Both the position numbers and the translations under genes were made by a program. Source: Hymenobacter terricola (GTDB lineage: Bacteria; Bacteroidota; Bacteroidia; Cytophagales; Hymenobacteraceae). From it: 64,000 nt of DNA. The stretch lies in NCBI RefSeq assembly GCF_017921975.2, contig NZ_JAGEMO020000012.1:1-64000 (forward strand). Reading direction: 5' to 3'. The first letter of the stretch is position 1. Each line of letters begins with the position of its first letter. The notes under the pieces were generated by a model. The model was given only the letters and a program-made list of their open reading frames with translations. It ran no database searches and was not told where the DNA came from. This document shows, piece by piece, positions 14,126 to 21,833 of this stretch.

Positions 14126-15427
14126 CTACGCCACCTCCACCACGCACACCGGCCCCACAGCTGATACCACAGCTGCCCCCGTCGCCGTCGCCGGCTCCCC
14201 CTCCCAAATCCGCCGCATCGTCTGATGCTGAAAATCCTCCACAATCTTCGCGTAGATGAGCGTGGTTTTGATGTTGGCATGCCCCAGCACCTTCTGCAGC
14301 ACCTCCACCGGCATCCCCCGCATCAAGCTCTGCGTGGCAAACGTGTGTCGCGCCGTGTGCATCGTCACCAGCTCCCACTTCACCACCGGCCGCTTCAGCA
14401 CCCGCCCGGCCACCGTCTCCACCACCTCCACCATGCGGTCCACGCCCGCCAGCCGCGCAATGCGCTTCAAATACCGATTCATCACCGCATTTTCAAACAC
14501 CGGCAGCAGCCGCGCCCGCGTCCCGTCGTACTTGTCCAGAATAGCCAGCGCCGGCGCAGTCAGGTAGATGCTCACCACCTTGGTAACCTTCGTTTGCGTG
14601 AGCCGCAGCACCTTGCCACCATCCCAGTCATACACGTTGCCCGCGTGCAGGTCGTGCAGGTCCGAGTAACGCAGGCCCGTGTAGCAGCAAAACACGAAAG
14701 CGTCCCGCACCAGCGCCAGGTTATTCGGCAGCAGCGCCCGCGCCACCTTGTCCAGCTCATCGGCCGAGAGCCAGCACTTCTCCACATCCTCCCATTCCAC
14801 ATGCAGCTTGGCCGGGTCTACCTTCAGCACCTGCGCCCGCTCATCCCGCGCCCAGGCCAAAAACGGCTTCAATTGCTTCACCACCCCCGCAATGGTATTC
14901 TGACTGTGGGCCATTTCTTCCCGCATCCACGCCTGTAGCGCATCGTGGGCCGGCAAGTCGTAGTCAGCCGCTGTCATGCCCGCAGGCAACGTCTCCACCC
15001 ACTTGGCTATCGTGTTGCGCGTCGTTTTGTAGCCCTTGATGGTGTTGTACCGAAACCCTCGCGCCAGCAGCACCGCCCGGTGCTCGTCGAGCAGTTCCAC
15101 CAAGCCGGGCGCCACCGCGGCCGGCGCATCAACGTCTGCCACCGCCGCCCGCAACGCGGCGCCAGACACCGGCCCCGCCAACCTCGTGCGCAAATCACTG
15201 TAGGCATCCTCAACTTTCGTGCGTAGCGCCCGCAGCCGCACCGTGGCCTTGTCAATGTCGGCAAACGACTTGCGAAACCACCCTTTATCGGTGTTCCACT
15301 CGCTGGCCACGCACTTTTCTCCCGTCGCAAACCGCAGCCGCTGGTTATCAAACGTCGCCACCAACCGAATAACGCAGCGCCCGGCCGCGTCTGGGCGTTC
15401 CGTACGCCGCTCAAAGCAAATGTTCAT
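14126..15427 (-). CDS. int: Tyrosine recombinase / integrase
   Basis: The 433-residue protein is a Bacteroidota-type phage integrase-family recombinase. Order: N-terminal arm-binding part (about 1-100), SAM-like core-binding domain (about 105-200, with TIKGYKTTRNTIAKW), and a C-terminal catalytic domain with R253 (TGLRYSDL), K280, H357 and R360 in the HTARH motif, H383 (LGH) and the nucleophile Y392 (TTLIYAKI). All catalytic residues are present, so it is likely active. It sits 181 bp from the 3' end of tRNA-Leu, the classical arrangement for integration into a tRNA gene. Confidence 0.95.
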   Translation of the reverse strand: MNICFERRTERPDAAGRCVIRLVATFDNQRLRFATGEKCVASEWNTDKGWFRKSFADIDKATVRLRALRTKVEDAYSDLRTRLAGPVSGAALRAAVADVDAPAAVAPGLVELLDEHRAVLLARGFRYNTIKGYKTTRNTIAKWVETLPAGMTAADYDLPAHDALQAWMREEMAHSQNTIAGVVKQLKPFLAWARDERAQVLKVDPAKLHVEWEDVEKCWLSADELDKVARALLPNNLALVRDAFVFCCYTGLRYSDLHDLHAGNVYDWDGGKVLRLTQTKVTKVVSIYLTAPALAILDKYDGTRARLLPVFENAVMNRYLKRIARLAGVDRMVEVVETVAGRVLKRPVVKWELVTMHTARHTFATQSLMRGMPVEVLQKVLGHANIKTTLIYAKIVEDFQHQTMRRIWEGEPATATGAAVVSAVGPVCVVEVA

Positions 15428-15440
15428 ACCAGTAGGGGAG

Positions 15441-15460
15441 GGGGACAGGTGGGGACAGGT
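15441..15460. repeat. Tandem decamer upstream of the integrase
   Basis: GGGGACAGGT occurs twice in direct tandem, followed within 25 bp by two related G-rich AGAACC units. The cluster lies between the integrase start and the putative att site, where arm-type integrase or excisionase sites are expected. Confidence 0.45.
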
Positions 15461-15528
15461 CTGGGGGCAGAACCGGGGCCAGAACCAACGCCGTTAAGCG
15501 CCGGAACAGCGCCGCGAAGGCAAAAGAA

Positions 15529-15580
15529 AAGCCCTCAAAAAACAGTGTCAATTGCTTGATTCACGGCTTTTTGAGGGCTT
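15529..15580 (-). terminator. 13-bp hairpin downstream of tRNA-Leu
   Basis: Arms 15529-15541 and 15568-15580 pair perfectly around a 26-base loop and have A/T-rich inner ends. It lies downstream of the tRNA on its own strand, so it may end the tRNA transcript, now supplied from the element side of the junction. Confidence 0.5.
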
Positions 15581-15608
15581 AACTACCCCCTCACGTCGTG
15601 AAGGGTCG

Positions 15609-15640
15609 TACCCGGAGCCGGAGTCGAACCGGCACATCTT
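15609..15640. other. Candidate attachment site (3' end of tRNA-Leu)
   Basis: The T-arm and acceptor 3' half of tRNA-Leu face the integrase gene 181 bp away, as expected for an att core that restores the tRNA after insertion. No second copy is seen in the window, because the other end lies to the left. Confidence 0.5.
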
Positions 15641-15690
15641 GCGATATTGGTGTTTGAGACCAACGCGTCTACCGGTTCCGCCATCCGGGC
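15609..15690 (-). tRNA. tRNA-Leu (CAA)
   Basis: Read on the minus strand the 82-nt gene starts GCCCGGATGGCGGAACC. It folds with acceptor arms GCCCGGA/TCCGGGT (one G-U pair), a D arm containing GGTAGACGC, an anticodon stem TTGGT/ACCAA with loop CTCAAAC (anticodon CAA), a class II variable arm (ATC-GCAA-GAT) and a T arm GCCGG-TTCGACT-CCGGC. CCA is not encoded. Its 3' end is the likely attachment site of the element to the left. Confidence 0.95.
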
Positions 15691-15728
15691 AGGATGAGCT
15701 TGGTTAGAACAATTCCGCTCTGCCGGTA

Positions 15729-16265
15729 TCAGGAGCGGGCCGCAAAGGTAGCAACTTGCTGCTGGATGCGCAACAGATACCGCTTTTTTAGGTAGTAGGT
15801 GCGGATTTGCTGGAGCGCGGCCGGGCGATGGTCGGCGGGGAGCTGCTCATAGCCAGCAAGTACGGGCTGAATGCCGGCATCTAAGGTATCGGCCAGGGCG
15901 GTCACTTCGGCGGCTACTTTGGCTTGCGCTTCGGCATCAGGTTCCATTTGCAGGTCCACGAGCTGCTCGTTGAGGTCCATCATGTCCATTAGGAAATCGG
16001 GCGGAAGCTGCTCCTGCTTGCCTTCTTCGAGCAGGCCGTGCTGGCGCAGGAGGTAGGCCATGCGCTGGTCGGGGTCGGAGAGGGTGCGGTAGGCGTCGGT
16101 ATTCAAAGTGGCTTGCTGCAGCATCTCGGCCTGGTTTTCGGGCGAGGAGGTGGCGTGGAAATCGGGGTGCGTTTCGCGGCTTTTGGCGTAGTAAAGGCGC
16201 TTGAGGGCGGCCTCATCGGGGCGGAAAGACTCGGGCAGGCCGTAGAAGGCAAAGTAGTCGGGCAT
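15729..16265 (-). CDS. hscB: Fe-S cluster co-chaperone HscB
   Basis: The 178-residue protein has an N-terminal J-domain with the HPD motif (H33-P34-D35 in ETHPDFH) and a C-terminal three-helix domain (DLNEQLVDLQMEPDAEAQ ... RTYYLKKRYLLRIQQQV), the layout and length of HscB. It delivers the scaffold protein IscU and stimulates HscA during iron-sulfur cluster assembly in the cytoplasm. The gene reads leftward and ends 38 bp before tRNA-Leu. No other isc/suf genes are in the window. Confidence 0.88.
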   Translation of the reverse strand: MPDYFAFYGLPESFRPDEAALKRLYYAKSRETHPDFHATSSPENQAEMLQQATLNTDAYRTLSDPDQRMAYLLRQHGLLEEGKQEQLPPDFLMDMMDLNEQLVDLQMEPDAEAQAKVAAEVTALADTLDAGIQPVLAGYEQLPADHRPAALQQIRTYYLKKRYLLRIQQQVATFAARS

Positions 16266-16433
16266 GGGGCAAAGGTAGGATGGCGCAGCGCTGAGCGGCT
16301 TGAAGCACTACCGCCAAAACCGTCCGATGGTTTTGCCCGGTTCGGCGGCAGAATGCGGCCGCCGGGCTAGAATGAAACGGCAAACGCAGCCAACGATTAA
16401 GCTTTTTCGTTAGCAGCGGAATATTCCTTCGCT

Positions 16434-17426
16434 ATGACGTTTAGTACCTTATCGATTGCCTTTGCCAGAAACCGGGCGGCCGTGCTGCTGCCACTGCTGT
16501 GCTTTTCCGTAGCCTGTGGCAGCAAAAAAGACGGTGCCGACGGGGCCCAGGGTGGTGGTGCGCAGGGTGCCGACGGCAAAGACCCGGGCGGCAAAGACGG
16601 CGGCCCGCCCAAAATTCTGCCCTATGCCGTGGTGAAAGTGGCGCCCCGCACCACCGTGCTCTATAATGATTTTCCGGCCACCATCCAGGGGCAGCAAAAC
16701 GTGGAAATCCGGCCCAAAGTCGACGGCTTTGTGGAAGCTATTTACGTGGACGAGGGCGCGGCCGTGCGCAAGGGCCAGCCGCTGTTCCACATCAGCGCGC
16801 CGCAGTATGAGGAAGCCGTGCGCACGGCCCAGGCGGGCATTCAAACGGCGGTGGCCGACGTGAACACGGCCCGTATGGGCGTCGAAAAACTGCGCCATTT
16901 GGTTAAAATGACATTACCAGCCCCTACGCGCTGAAGGAAGCGCAGTACACGCTCCAGAGCAAAGAGGCCGCTTTAGCGCAGGCCACGCTGGCCAACGCCC
17001 GCACCAACGTGGGCTACACCCGCATCCTGAGCCCGGTGAAGGGCGTGGTGGGCACCATCCCCAACAAAATCGGCAGCCTGGTGAGCAGCACGTCCACCGA
17101 CCCGCTCACTACCGTGACGGGCATCGCCAACATCTACGCCTACTTCTCGCTCAACGAGAAAAATCTGCTCAATTTCACCCGGGATATCCCCGGCACCACG
17201 CTGCAGGACAAGCTGGCGCACTTTCCCGATGTGCAGCTGCTGCTGGCCGATGGCACCGTGTATAAGCACATGGGGCGGGTTGAAACCGCCATTGGCCAAA
17301 TCAATACTGCAACGGGTTCCAGCGGCTTTCGGGCCTCGTTCATCAACCCCGAAGGCCTGCTGCGCAACGGCAGCAGCGGCACCGTGCGCTCGTCGCGCAC
17401 CATCAAGGATGCACTGCTGGTGCCGC
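16434..17426 (+). pseudogene. RND efflux periplasmic adaptor, frameshifted and truncated
   Basis: The start encodes a lipoprotein signal peptide (lipobox FSVAC) and a Gly/Asp-rich linker, then a membrane-fusion-protein hairpin: FPATIQGQQNVEIRPKVDGFVEAIYVDEGAAVRKGQPLF and the alpha-helical hairpin. One A is missing in the run at 16905-16908: adding it restores VKND-I-SPYALKEAQYTLQSKEA in the downstream frame, which continues through VGYTRILSPVKGVVGTIPNKIG and the beta-barrel to TIKDALLVPQ. At about 17426 homology to the family stops, well before a normal C-terminus. It is therefore broken twice. Family role: bridge between an AcrB-type pump and the outer-membrane channel. Confidence 0.8.
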
Positions 17427-17519
17427 AAAGACCGGCTCGAACAGATGCAGCGCGAAGAGGCGGAAGACCCCAAGGCTGCGAACTCCCCGGAAAAGATTCC
17501 TGAGCCAGTTGCGGGGTAA
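17427..17519 (+). pseudogene. Possible C-terminal remnant of an RND permease
   Basis: In another frame from the adaptor the sequence reads KDRLEQMQREEAEDPKAA... to a stop at 17519. A charged tail like this is common at the end of AcrB-type permeases. Since the permease gene normally lies between the adaptor and the outer-membrane channel and is missing here, the segment is best explained as its 3' end fused to the adaptor by an internal deletion. The identification rests on context. Confidence 0.4.
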
Positions 17520-17668
17520 CCTCACCCCCGGCCTCTCTCCCGCGGAGAGGGGAGCCAAGTCGACGCAGTAAAAAATTAATTAACAAGAGGTTAGTGAGGG
17601 TTGAATTTAATATAAAAAATCGTCAGCCTCCCCTCTCCGCGGGAGAGGGGCCGGGGGTGAGGTTACCC
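17514..17668. repeat. 41-bp inverted repeat element
   Basis: Arms 17514-17554 and 17628-17668 are inverted copies with one mismatch and enclose a 73-bp AT-rich spacer. Each arm contains its own smaller palindrome around CCGCGG. The structure resembles a non-coding palindromic (REP/MITE-like) element. It lies between the pump remnants and the outer-membrane channel gene. Confidence 0.75.
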
Positions 17669-17697
17669 GGCCGCGCAATATTCAAGACGCTAACGCC

Positions 17698-19305
17698 ATG
17701 CTTTTCAAACTAAAAAACAGGTTGATGCGAAGGCTGTGGCTGGTGCTGCCGCTGCTGGCTTCCTGCGCCGTATTGCACCCCTATTCCAAGCCCGAAACTG
17801 CCGCGCCCAACCTCTACCGGGGCGTGCGCACCACCGATACCACCAGCGTGGCCCTGTTGCCCTGGCGCACCGTGTCTGCCGATGCCCAGCTGCAAAAGCT
17901 GCTCGAAGAAGGCCTGAATCAGAACCTGGACCTGCGCATTGCCGTCGCGCGCATTCAGCGGGCCGAAGCCAACCTGGCGCAGAGCCGGGCCGCGTTCTTT
18001 CCCAGCCTCTCGGCGCGGGCCAGCGCGACGGAAGCGCGGGTTTCGAACGGCAACACCGGCGTGGGCACCGTTACTGGCACCAGCACCGGCACCACGGGCA
18101 CCGGCACCGGTGGAAATGGCACGGGTGGGACTGGAACGGGCACCGGGACTGGAACTGGTACTACCGGCACTTCCGACCCTACTTCCGTGGTCACCAGCCG
18201 CTACAGCCAGCAATACCTGCTCACGCTCAGCTCGAGCTGGGAGGCCGATGTGTGGGGCAAATTGCGCAGCACCAAGCGCAGCTACGTGGCCGCCCTGCTG
18301 CAAAGAGAAGCGTACCGCCGCGCCGTGCAAACCCAGCTGCTGGCCGACATTGCCAACGACTACTACCTGCTGCTGGCCTACGACGCGCAGCTCGAAATCA
18401 CGCGCCAAACCGTGCAAAACCGCATCAAAGATGTGGAAGTGACCAAGCTGCTCAAAGACGCGGCCATTGTGACGGGCGCGGCCGTGGCCCAGAGCGAGGC
18501 CAACCTCTACGCCGCGCAGGTGTCGATTCCAGACCTGGAGCGCAACGTTCGCGAAACCGAAAATGCCCTGAGCGTCCTGCTCAACCGGGCACCGGGCGCC
18601 ATCGAGCGCGGCACGCTGGCCGGCCAGACCCAGCCCGCGCTCCTGCAAACCGGCGTGCCCGGCCAGCTCCTGCGCAACCGCCCCGATGTGCAGGAGGCCG
18701 AAGCCGCCTACCGCTCTTACTACGAGCTGAGCAACGCGGCGCGGGCCTATTTCTACCCGTCGTTCACCATCACCGCCAACGGCGGCCTCACCAACACTGC
18801 CATCCAGGACCTGTTTTCGCCCAGCGCTGTGTTTGGCACACTGGTGGGCGGGCTGGTGCAGCCCATTTTCAGCCAGGGCCTCAACCGCGCCCGGCTGCGC
18901 ACGGCGTTGAGCTTGCAGGAAGAATACCGCCTCACCTACCAGCAAACCCTGCTCACGGCCGGCCAGGAGGTTTCCAATGCGCTGTTTGCCTACCAGACGG
19001 CGGGCGAGAAAGTCGCTATCCGCACCAACCAGCTGGCCTCGCTGCAAAGAGCGGTTGACTTCACCCAGGAACTGCTCAAGTACAGCTCGGCCAACTATAC
19101 CGACGTGCTGACTTCCCAGCAGAGCCTGCTCGCCGCCCAGCTCAGCAGCATCAACGACCGCCTCCAGCAGCTCCAGGCCACTACCGACCTCTACCACGCG
19201 TTGGGCGGCGGCTGGCGCCAGGAGCAAGGGAACCCACGGCTCAACCCCCCGCTGCGACCTGCGATGAAAAAGCCACTGGCGGCGCGGCAAACAGCCGCTT
19301 CGTAG
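17698..19305 (+). CDS. Outer-membrane efflux lipoprotein (TolC/NodT family)
   Basis: The 535-residue protein has a lipoprotein signal (lipobox LLASC, Cys23) and the two repeated TolC-type outer-membrane efflux domains, with PWRTVSADAQLQKLLEEGL, RIQRAEANLAQSRAAFFPSL and the LLRNRPDVQEAEAAYRS motif typical of NodT/OprM proteins. It would form the outer-membrane channel of an RND pump. The adaptor and permease before it are broken or missing, so it may now work with another pump or be drifting. Residues 119-157 are an unusual almost pure Thr/Gly tract inserted in the first repeat. Confidence 0.88.
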   Translation: MLFKLKNRLMRRLWLVLPLLASCAVLHPYSKPETAAPNLYRGVRTTDTTSVALLPWRTVSADAQLQKLLEEGLNQNLDLRIAVARIQRAEANLAQSRAAFFPSLSARASATEARVSNGNTGVGTVTGTSTGTTGTGTGGNGTGGTGTGTGTGTGTTGTSDPTSVVTSRYSQQYLLTLSSSWEADVWGKLRSTKRSYVAALLQREAYRRAVQTQLLADIANDYYLLLAYDAQLEITRQTVQNRIKDVEVTKLLKDAAIVTGAAVAQSEANLYAAQVSIPDLERNVRETENALSVLLNRAPGAIERGTLAGQTQPALLQTGVPGQLLRNRPDVQEAEAAYRSYYELSNAARAYFYPSFTITANGGLTNTAIQDLFSPSAVFGTLVGGLVQPIFSQGLNRARLRTALSLQEEYRLTYQQTLLTAGQEVSNALFAYQTAGEKVAIRTNQLASLQRAVDFTQELLKYSSANYTDVLTSQQSLLAAQLSSINDRLQQLQATTDLYHALGGGWRQEQGNPRLNPPLRPAMKKPLAARQTAAS

Positions 19306-19534
19306 CCGGCCAGACTTCGCCGAAAAGGGCCGATTTCCGGTAGGTATTCAGTGCCGTGGCATCGTCCCAATGGCTGTGCGTGCAGTAAACGGTGGGGTTG
19401 TCGGCGTCCTGCCACAGCTCCAGATAGCGGCAGCCGGGCTGCTGCCGGATGCGGTGTTCGGTATCCTGAAAAAGCGCGAGAAAGGCCGGCACCTGGGCCG
19501 GAACAAAAGTCATGCGGACGATGCGGATGAGCAT
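19241..19534 (-). CDS. ABM-domain monooxygenase-like protein
   Basis: The 97-residue protein has the antibiotic-biosynthesis-monooxygenase ferredoxin-like fold: IRIVRMTFVPAQVPAFLALFQDTEHRIRQQPGC, then a LELWQDADNPTVYCTHSHWDDATALNTYRKS strand-helix unit. The W-x-D-x-x-A segment is a hallmark of the family. Substrate unknown. It is convergent with the efflux channel gene and overlaps its 3' end by 65 bp. Confidence 0.75.
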   Translation of the reverse strand: MLIRIVRMTFVPAQVPAFLALFQDTEHRIRQQPGCRYLELWQDADNPTVYCTHSHWDDATALNTYRKSALFGEVWPATKRLFAAPPVAFSSQVAAGG

Positions 19535-19549
19535 TAGTATGACGCGGAT

Positions 19550-19576
19550 AGAATTCGACTGGGCTTGTCGAATTCT
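19550..19576. repeat. 10-bp inverted repeat
   Basis: AGAATTCGAC (19550-19559) and GTCGAATTCT (19567-19576) are perfect inverted copies around a 7-base loop, between the ABM gene and the esterase. It could be a small hairpin or an operator. Confidence 0.4.
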
Positions 19577-19670
19577 GTGAAAAAGTATAGTAATTCAGAC
19601 TGACCGGACCGGCCCACCGTAAAGGTCCGTTGGATAATCTTTCCAGCTTTCATCTTCACCATTCTTATTC

Positions 19671-20856
19671 ATGAAATTTCTCCTTTCTCATTCTGTTGCC
19701 ACGGCGTGGCTATTGGTCCCGGCCCTGGCCGGAGGTGTCTTCCTAAGCGGCTGCAACAGCAAGCCCACCGCCACCGAAACCGATAAAACTGCCACCGTGG
19801 TGTCCAGCGATACCAACGCCGCTTCCGATAGCACCGCCACCACTGTTAAAGCCGATAGCGCGGGCACCACCGGCGCAGTAAAGCCCACCGGCGCCAAGCC
19901 CGCCTGGGGCCCCAACCTCAAGCCCGAGATGCAGGCCGTGATTGAGCAGCTGATGAGCTTCAAAAATAAGCCTTTCGGCGAAATCACCGCGGCCCAGGCG
20001 CGCAAGCAGCCCAGCGCCGCCGATGCCGCCATGAAGCAGATGCGGGCCAGCAACATCCCCACGCCGCCCCTCAACTGCGACACCGCCACCAAAGCCCTCA
20101 GGCCCGGCGTGAAGGCGCGCATTTACACGCCCAAAAGCGGCTCGGCGCCGTATCCGGTCATCGTGCTATTACCACGGCGGCGGCTGGGTGATTGCTACCA
20201 ATGATACCTACGCCGCTTCGGCCCAGGCCCTGTGCGAGCAGGTGGGCGCCGTGGTGGTGTCGGTGGAGTACCGCAAAGGCCCGGAACACAAGTTTCCGAC
20301 GGCCCACGACGACTCGTTCGCGGCCTACCAGTACGTGCTTAAAAATGCCGCCAGCATGAAGGGCGACCCTAACAAAGTGGCCGTGGTGGGCGAAAGCGCC
20401 GGCGGCAATCTGGCCTGCAACGTGAGCATCATGGCCCGCGATAAGAAAGTGGCCCTGCCCAAATACCAGGTGCTGGTGTACCCCATCGCCGGTTCCGATA
20501 CGAACACGGCCTCGTACCAGGCCAACGTCGAAACCGCGCCCCTCAACAAGGGTGGCATGGTGTGGTTTTTCAAAAACTACCTGCGCACGCCGGCCGATGG
20601 CAAAGACCCGCGCATCAACCTCGTGGCGGCCAACCTGAAAGGCCTGGAGCCCACCACCATCATCGCCGCCGACTACGACCCGCTGACCAGCGAAGGCAAA
20701 ACCCTGGCGGATAAGCTTTCCGCCGCCGGTGTAAAGGTCAATTACAAAAAATACGATGGCACCACCCACGAGTTTTTCGGCATGGCCGCCGTGGTGCCCG
20801 AAGCCAAGGATGCCCAAAGCGTAGCCGTGAGCGACCTGAAAGGCGCGCTGAAGTAA
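19671..20856 (+). pseudogene. Alpha/beta hydrolase (HSL-type esterase), frameshifted lipoprotein
   Basis: The first part encodes a lipoprotein signal peptide (SGCNS), a Thr/Ala-rich linker and a hydrolase start up to PYPVIV. One extra base at 20166 shifts the frame; omitting it gives VIVYYHGGGWVIATND, the oxyanion-hole HGGGW motif. The downstream frame (20167-20856) has the nucleophile in GESAGG, Asp in ADYDPLTSEG and His in GTTHEFF, all typical of the hormone-sensitive-lipase-type (alpha/beta hydrolase 3) family. It is either a recent pseudogene or a sequencing indel, as the rest is intact. Confidence 0.82.
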
Positions 20857-20884
20857 ATCGCAATTTTCTGAGGTGAGCCAGAAC

Positions 20885-20911
20885 GTCATGCTCCGGCAAG
20901 CTCAGCATGAC
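20885..20911. repeat. GTCATGCT inverted repeat
   Basis: GTCATGCT (20885-20892) and AGCATGAC (20904-20911) are inverted copies around an 11-base loop, followed by a T-rich run. It may end the esterase transcript and shares its core with the longer GTCATGCTGAGC elements at 23503 and 62673. Confidence 0.5.
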
Positions 20912-20935
20912 ATTCTTTTTCGTGGCAGCCTTAAC

Positions 20936-21706
20936 TTAATCCACTGCGAACCGCACGTCCACCTGCGAGTCAAAATGCAGCCCCAGCAGCTCTGAGGCAT
21001 TGCCCTGGCTGATGCCCAGGCACAAGCAGTTCTGGCTGTTGAACATAGCCACGGCCTCGCCGGGAGGAGCGGCCGAAAAATGCGGGTGCACCTCCCGCAC
21101 CACATCGCGCCCGAAATGCACGGCAAACGCGCGCCCGTGCCCCACGGCCTCGACGGCGGCGCGGGAAATGTTGGTAATCAGGTTGCCGTAGTGGTCGACG
21201 TGGGCCACGTGGCCGGTCACGCGGTGGTCCTGGATGCGGAGCTGCCGGTTGTTGAGCTGGTGGAATTCCGTCACGGTGGGCCCCAGGCTGCTGAGCGGTT
21301 CGCCCTGGGCGAGGGCCACGGCGGCGGGCAGCAGCACGTCGCGGGTAGGCGAGGGGGTGACGGCGGCCGGCAGGGCCACCAATTCCTCCATTGTGCCGTT
21401 GGTGAGCAGGGCCAGAATGCCGTTGTCGGCGGCCACAAAATAATGGCCTTCGAAGAGGGCGGCCTGCCAGCCCGGCTCGGGGCCGGCGCCGTGGTCGTCC
21501 ACGCCGATGACGTGCGCCGTGCCCACCGGAAAATCCCGGAACACGGCCTGGAGAACGTGAACGGCGTGCGCGATGTTAAACGGTTCGACGCCGTGGCTGA
21601 TGTCGACCACCGCCGTGGCCGGGGCCAGCTGCAACAGCCGCGCTTTTAGCGCCGCCACGTAATGGTCGCGGTAGCCAAAATCGGTCAGCAGCGTTATCAA
21701 TCCCAT
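20936..21706 (-). CDS. SAM hydroxide adenosyltransferase (DUF62)
   Basis: The 256-residue protein belongs to the SAM hydrolase/fluorinase-like family (DUF62): ITLLTDFGYRDHYVAALKA at the N-terminus, VVDISHGVEPFNIAHA, the ADNGIL segment, and DHYGNLITNIS in the C-terminal domain. Most bacterial members hydrolyse S-adenosylmethionine to adenosine and methionine. The family start MGLITLLTDFG fixes the ATG at 21704-21706. The gene reads leftward, divergent from phoH. Confidence 0.88.
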   Translation of the reverse strand: MGLITLLTDFGYRDHYVAALKARLLQLAPATAVVDISHGVEPFNIAHAVHVLQAVFRDFPVGTAHVIGVDDHGAGPEPGWQAALFEGHYFVAADNGILALLTNGTMEELVALPAAVTPSPTRDVLLPAAVALAQGEPLSSLGPTVTEFHQLNNRQLRIQDHRVTGHVAHVDHYGNLITNISRAAVEAVGHGRAFAVHFGRDVVREVHPHFSAAPPGEAVAMFNSQNCLCLGISQGNASELLGLHFDSQVDVRFAVD

Positions 21707-21833
21707 GCCGGGGTTCGGTAGTTTTTCAGTAGTATTGTTCGTTCGCTCGAACCGGGGCAAAAGTAGCCGGTTTAAGCGGAAAGGCCCGTTTATTTTGACA
21801 CTTCCTTCGCCTTCATTCCCCCACACTTCCCAC

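Larger units (their letters stand above)
1..15608. mobile_element. Integrative element in tRNA-Leu (left end outside window)
   Basis: The block left of the tRNA-Leu gene carries a tyrosine recombinase next to the tRNA 3' end, a small DNA-binding-type protein beside it, many tiny tightly packed genes, a RecE-like nuclease, a SymE-like protein, umuDC, a thermonuclease and a protein family typical of Bacteroidota integrative elements. No phage head or tail genes and no conjugation (tra) genes are visible, so it may be a mobilisable or satellite-type element, or those genes may lie further left. Right of the tRNA the gene content becomes housekeeping. The left boundary and second att copy are not visible, so the extent is an inference. 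Confidence 0.7.

Noticed and set aside
1..15608. Complete prophage
   Set aside because: No terminase, portal, capsid or tail genes were recognised, so integrative element is the safer term.
17710..19290. 526-residue minus-strand open frame opposite the efflux channel gene
   Set aside because: The plus-strand product is a clear TolC-type protein; the reverse frame is a composition artefact.
21705..21833. Upstream start for phoH at 21705
   Set aside because: It would overlap the start of the divergent DUF62 gene, and the extra residues are not part of the family; TTG at 21834 fits better.
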